A stretch of DNA of 8,085 nt. Origin: VRUE01 sp035554595 (GTDB taxonomy: Bacteria > Actinomycetota > Thermoleophilia > Solirubrobacterales > 70-9). Of the stretch, positions 5,416-8,085 are shown piece by piece (within the stretch, counting starts at the first letter, position 1; each line of letters opens with the position of its first letter). Location: NCBI GenBank assembly GCA_035554595.1, contig DATMIH010000087.1, forward strand, positions 1 through 8,085, read 5' to 3'. A program made the position numbers and the translations under genes. The notes below the pieces were generated by a model. It saw nothing but the letters and a program-made list of their open reading frames with translations, searched no databases and had not been told where the DNA came from.

Positions 5416-6699
5416 ATGAGCGTCGCATCGCAGAGCCTGATGGACAACGTCACCTATGAGGACCTCTACAAGCGCTGGGAGCAGGGCAACTGGAGCGCCT
5501 ACGACATCGACCTCTCCGCCGACAAAAACGGCTGGGACGGGCTCAGCGACATCCAGCGGCGCTCGGCGATGTGGATCTACTCGATGTTCTTCTACGGCGA
5601 GGATCGCGTCGCCGACACCCTCGCCCCCTACATCACCGCCGCGCCGAGCGAGGAGCAGGCCTACTTCCTCGCCACCCAGCAGGTCGACGAGGTGCGCCAC
5701 TCGGTCTTCTTCCACCGCTTCTTCAAGGACGTGATCGGCGTCGGCGGCGACTCGATCGAGCAGACCCTCTCCTCCACGCTGCCCCAACTCAACTGGGGCT
5801 ACCGCGGCATCTTCGACCGCCTCGACGTGATGGCAGAGGAACTGCGCAAGGACCGCTCGCTGCCCAAGTACGCGCAGGCGATAACGCTCTACCACCTGAT
5901 CGTCGAGGGCTCGCTGGCCCAGCCCGGCCAGCACTTCATCGAGGACTTCTTCTCCTCCGAAGACACGATGCCCGGCTTCAGCTCCGGCATGGCCAACGTC
6001 TCCCGCGACGAGCAGCGCCACATCGGCTTCGGCGTCAAGGTCCTCTCCGAGCTGCTCGCCGACGAGCACCCCGCCCACGAGGAGTGCAAAGCGGCCGTGG
6101 TCGAGCTGCTGCGCGAAGTCCTGCCCTACGGCCCGGCCGTCTTCTACCCGCCCAACTTCGATCGCGAATACACCGAGTGCTACGGCTTCTCGCTCGAGGA
6201 CATCTTCGCCTTCGGCCTCAAACTGATCCGCCAGCGCTGGCGCACGATCGGCTACCCGACCGAGGAGATGCCGCCCGGCGTCTTCCCCTTCGACCCCGAG
6301 GCCTCGGCCGAGGACGTCGCCAAAAACCAGGTCAAGTTGATGGAGGCCGGCATCCTCGGCCCGCCCGACCTGACCCCGGAGGCGACACCCGAGACGCAGC
6401 GGATCTACTTCGACGTGGTCAAGCGCGCCGCCAACCCCAAGGCCGCCAATGGCTCGCCCCTCATCTACCAGTGGCGCTTCACCGACGCCGAGCCCTGGCA
6501 CCTCGTGATCGACAACGGCTCGACCCGGGCGGAACCGGGCGAAGCGCCGAACCCGACCGTGACCCTGGAGGCGAGCTGGGCCGACTTCGTCTCGACCAGC
6601 AAGCCCGAAGCCAACCCGCTGAAGCTGGTGCTGACCCGACGCATTCGCCCGCGCGGTTCAATCCGCGAGATCGCGCGGATGCGCAAGGTGTTTGGCTAG
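5416..6699 (+). CDS. R2-like ligand-binding oxidase (R2lox) fused to SCP2 lipid-binding domain
   Basis: A 427-residue two-domain protein. Residues about 10-290 form a ferritin-like helical metal-binding domain with ligands Glu62 (GED), Glu92 and His95 (DEVRH), Glu164 (IVEG), Glu199 and His202 (DEQRH). The block LYHLIVEGSLA followed by SRDEQRHIGFG matches R2lox (M. tuberculosis Rv0233 type), which holds a Mn/Fe centre and binds a long-chain fatty acid. The two R2lox cross-link residues are also present: Val65 is three after the first Glu, and Tyr159 is five before the fourth ligand. After a linker, residues about 325-427 resemble an SCP2 sterol-carrier domain (WHLVIDNG, NPTVTLEASWADFV, then the basic end with IRPRGSIREIARM). 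Known R2lox proteins are about 300 residues and lack this domain. No ribonucleotide reductase large-subunit gene is near, arguing against a nucleotide reductase role. It is probably a cytosolic lipid oxidase; the reaction is unknown. Confidence 0.88.
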   Translation: MSVASQSLMDNVTYEDLYKRWEQGNWSAYDIDLSADKNGWDGLSDIQRRSAMWIYSMFFYGEDRVADTLAPYITAAPSEEQAYFLATQQVDEVRHSVFFHRFFKDVIGVGGDSIEQTLSSTLPQLNWGYRGIFDRLDVMAEELRKDRSLPKYAQAITLYHLIVEGSLAQPGQHFIEDFFSSEDTMPGFSSGMANVSRDEQRHIGFGVKVLSELLADEHPAHEECKAAVVELLREVLPYGPAVFYPPNFDREYTECYGFSLEDIFAFGLKLIRQRWRTIGYPTEEMPPGVFPFDPEASAEDVAKNQVKLMEAGILGPPDLTPEATPETQRIYFDVVKRAANPKAANGSPLIYQWRFTDAEPWHLVIDNGSTRAEPGEAPNPTVTLEASWADFVSTSKPEANPLKLVLTRRIRPRGSIREIARMRKVFG

Positions 6700-6807
6700 T
6701 CACCCATCGCGCCAGCTCGGGCCACATGCCCACAGCACTCATAAACAGTAAGAATAATCGGCTGTCATGCCAGAAGAGGCCCTCGAGCCAACCCCTGATA
6801 AGTACCA
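6700..6807. other. Intergenic region and composition boundary
   Basis: This 108-bp gap holds a short A/T-rich pocket (6739-6758, including ATAAACAGTAAGAATAATC), which may contain the promoter of the next gene, but no clear -35 sequence accompanies it. A weak 4-bp hairpin (6719-6731) follows the R2lox-SCP2 stop and has no U-run. No repeat, tRNA or attachment site is visible. To the right, third-position base use changes. Confidence 0.5.
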
Positions 6808-8085
6808 GTGAAGTCGTTTGTCGATCAACTCGCCGGAGCAAGCGATGAGCTCGAGCTCGAGCTATCGGTGTTGCCAGCGGTCAACTTCGCGCTCGTCCAC
6901 AGCGGGGTGCCGGTCCTCAGACACCTGTCTCTGCGGAGTACCAGCGACAAACCGCTTCGAGACCTCGCGGTGTCGGTGGAGCTCCATGGGCCCAGCGGTG
7001 CGCTTGCCGAGCCCTGGCACCGCGAGATACCTGTTCTAGGCGCAGACGAGCGCGTTGTTTGGGCAGACCTCGGTGAGTTCGCACTCCATGCGCACACCCT
7101 GTCCCGATGCCAAGAGGCATTCAACGCAACCCTCGAGGTCACAGCAAGTCACCCCTGGGGTCAACCGCTGCGAGTTGCCGGGCCACTGCGCATCCTCGCT
7201 CACAACGAGTGGCTAGCTAACCCGGCGCTTTTCGACACCATCGCGGCATTCGTCCAGCCGAATACGCGTGCAGTCGCCGAGATCCTGCGCGAGGCAACCG
7301 AGATTCTCAAGGCGACCAGCGGCGACACCGCCATCGTCGGATACCAGCGGGGGCCAGAGAGGGCAATCGAAACCGCCGGGGCCATATATGAGGCCCTACG
7401 TAGTCGGGACCTGGCCTACTCGCCTGCCCCCAGCTCATTTGAGAACACCGGTCAAAAGGTGAGAACCCCGCCAGCGGTGCTCGGCGAGCGGCTCGGCAAC
7501 TGCATCGACCTCGCGGTCACTTACGCCGCGTGCCTCGAGCAGGCCGATCTTCGCCCCCTCATCTGCATTGCCGACGGCCACGCTTTCGCTGCGTTCCATC
7601 GCGACGACGAGCGACTCCCTGAATCCGTGCTGCTCGACGCCAACTCGATGATCAACTTGATCGATACCGGACACCTGATTCCCGTGGAGACGATCGGGAT
7701 CAGCTCTGGGGAGGAATCTCGACTGTTCCCAAATGCCGTCTCCGCGGGCCTGTCCCATTTTCAGAATGTGGCCTCGTTGCGAGGCTTGGTAGACGTGCAC
7801 CTTGCCCATCAATCCGGCATCGACCCGCTGCCATCCGCGGACGACAACGGCCCAGACGCTGACGCCGCACCCAGCGATGACTCGGCCAAGGTCCCCCCGT
7901 CGATCGGGTTGACCGCGGTCGACCCGAGCACAGCCGACGACCGCATATCGGAGCGAGGGCTCACCGCTGACAACGTCAGCCTGCCAGAGGATCTCCGGCC
8001 CACCGTCCTAGGGGACGCGCAAGATGTTGGCCGCGTCTACCAAACAGATGACTCCGCACCTGCTCGTGTCGAGAAGTGGCGGCAA
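6808..8085 (+). CDS. DUF4011-type helicase (Hhe-like defence protein), N-terminal part
   Basis: The frame is open from GTG 6808 to the window end (426 codons, no stop). An in-frame TAA at 6799-6801 makes GTG 6808 the first possible start; there is no clear Shine-Dalgarno sequence. The N-terminus (VLPAVNFALVHSGVPVLRHLSL, about residues 21-42) looks like a beta-sandwich region. Then come HNEWLANPALFDTIAAFVQP (132-151), GYQRGPERA (178-186), ENTGQKVR (212-219) and a transglutaminase-like block with Cys232 (GNCIDLAVTYAACLEQA), His258 (DGHAFAAF) and Asp277 (LLDAN). This order is typical of very large actinobacterial proteins that continue with DUF4011, a superfamily 1 helicase, often a Vsr-like nuclease, and DUF3320; Hhe phage-defence proteins share that core. 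After an acidic disordered linker (about 338-415), the final residues RVEKWRQ fit the start of DUF4011. About 15 of the first 60 codons end in A/T, against 3 of 60 in the preceding gene. Confidence 0.82.
   Translation, partial: MKSFVDQLAGASDELELELSVLPAVNFALVHSGVPVLRHLSLRSTSDKPLRDLAVSVELHGPSGALAEPWHREIPVLGADERVVWADLGEFALHAHTLSRCQEAFNATLEVTASHPWGQPLRVAGPLRILAHNEWLANPALFDTIAAFVQPNTRAVAEILREATEILKATSGDTAIVGYQRGPERAIETAGAIYEALRSRDLAYSPAPSSFENTGQKVRTPPAVLGERLGNCIDLAVTYAACLEQADLRPLICIADGHAFAAFHRDDERLPESVLLDANSMINLIDTGHLIPVETIGISSGEESRLFPNAVSAGLSHFQNVASLRGLVDVHLAHQSGIDPLPSADDNGPDADAAPSDDSAKVPPSIGLTAVDPSTADDRISERGLTADNVSLPEDLRPTVLGDAQDVGRVYQTDDSAPARVEKWRQ

Noticed and set aside
5416..6290. Assignment as a ribonucleotide reductase small subunit
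   Set aside because: The Val/Tyr pair and the VEG and DEQRH motif context fit R2lox, there is no large-subunit gene nearby, and an SCP2 domain replaces the C-terminal tail that would bind the large subunit.
4744..6501. A 585-codon open frame on the minus strand opposite the acyl-CoA ligase and R2lox-SCP2 genes
   Set aside because: It crosses two well-supported genes and the gap between them, encodes a Val/Asp/Leu/Ala/Gly-rich low-complexity product with no domain, and is the expected shadow of strong G/C third-position bias.
6845..6847. ATG as start of the DUF4011-type helicase
   Set aside because: It is in a different frame from the conserved protein; GTG 6808 is the first in-frame start after the TAA at 6799-6801.

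Overview
The window looks like a chromosomal segment of a high-GC actinobacterium. The single-chain alpha2-type glycyl-tRNA synthetase, the near-total G/C at third codon positions in most genes, GTG starts and the style of the small proteins would suit the Thermoleophilia/Solirubrobacterales branch. The lineage is inferred from style, not from any marker search.

Layout. (1) Positions 2-592, plus strand: the last 196 codons of glyS. (2) Positions 593-3444, minus strand: five genes read leftwards towards glyS. In transcription order they encode a PRC-barrel protein, an FKBP-type peptidyl-prolyl isomerase lipoprotein, an NTF2/SnoaL-like protein, an AlkZ-like winged-helix (HTH_42) protein and a VOC/glyoxalase-fold protein. 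The last of these meets glyS with abutting stop codons. (3) Positions 3536-6699, plus strand, divergent from the PRC gene: a small predicted dimeric alpha/beta-barrel protein, an acyl-CoA ligase starting 5 bp after it, and, after an 87-bp gap holding a 7+7 bp inverted repeat, a two-domain protein. That protein has an R2-like ligand-binding oxidase (R2lox) domain, with all six metal ligands and the Val/Tyr cross-link pair in place, fused to a C-terminal SCP2-type lipid-binding domain. (4) Positions 6808 to the end, plus strand: the first 426 codons of a very large protein. Its N-terminus matches DUF4011-type helicases, including Hhe-type phage-defence proteins, and contains a transglutaminase-like Cys/His/Asp arrangement. 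Its third-position base use is clearly less G/C-biased than its neighbours, so an accessory, defence-type region probably begins near 6700.

How the parts fit. The 3536-6699 cluster reads as a lipid-handling unit: the ligase activates a fatty acid, the R2lox domain could oxidise a bound lipid, and the fused SCP2 domain could present the lipid. This is the best candidate in the window for an undescribed system. The minus-strand cluster mixes functions (chaperone/isomerase, small-molecule binding, possible alkylated-DNA repair) and shows no single pathway. One sequence anomaly stands out: the FKBP lipoprotein has an intact signal peptide, lipobox and catalytic domain but no usable in-frame start codon. 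That points to a one-base error or frameshift near a run of four A bases at 3066-3069, or to a non-AUG start. No stretch longer than about 110 bases lacks a gene, and I saw no tRNA, rRNA, CRISPR array or insertion sequence.
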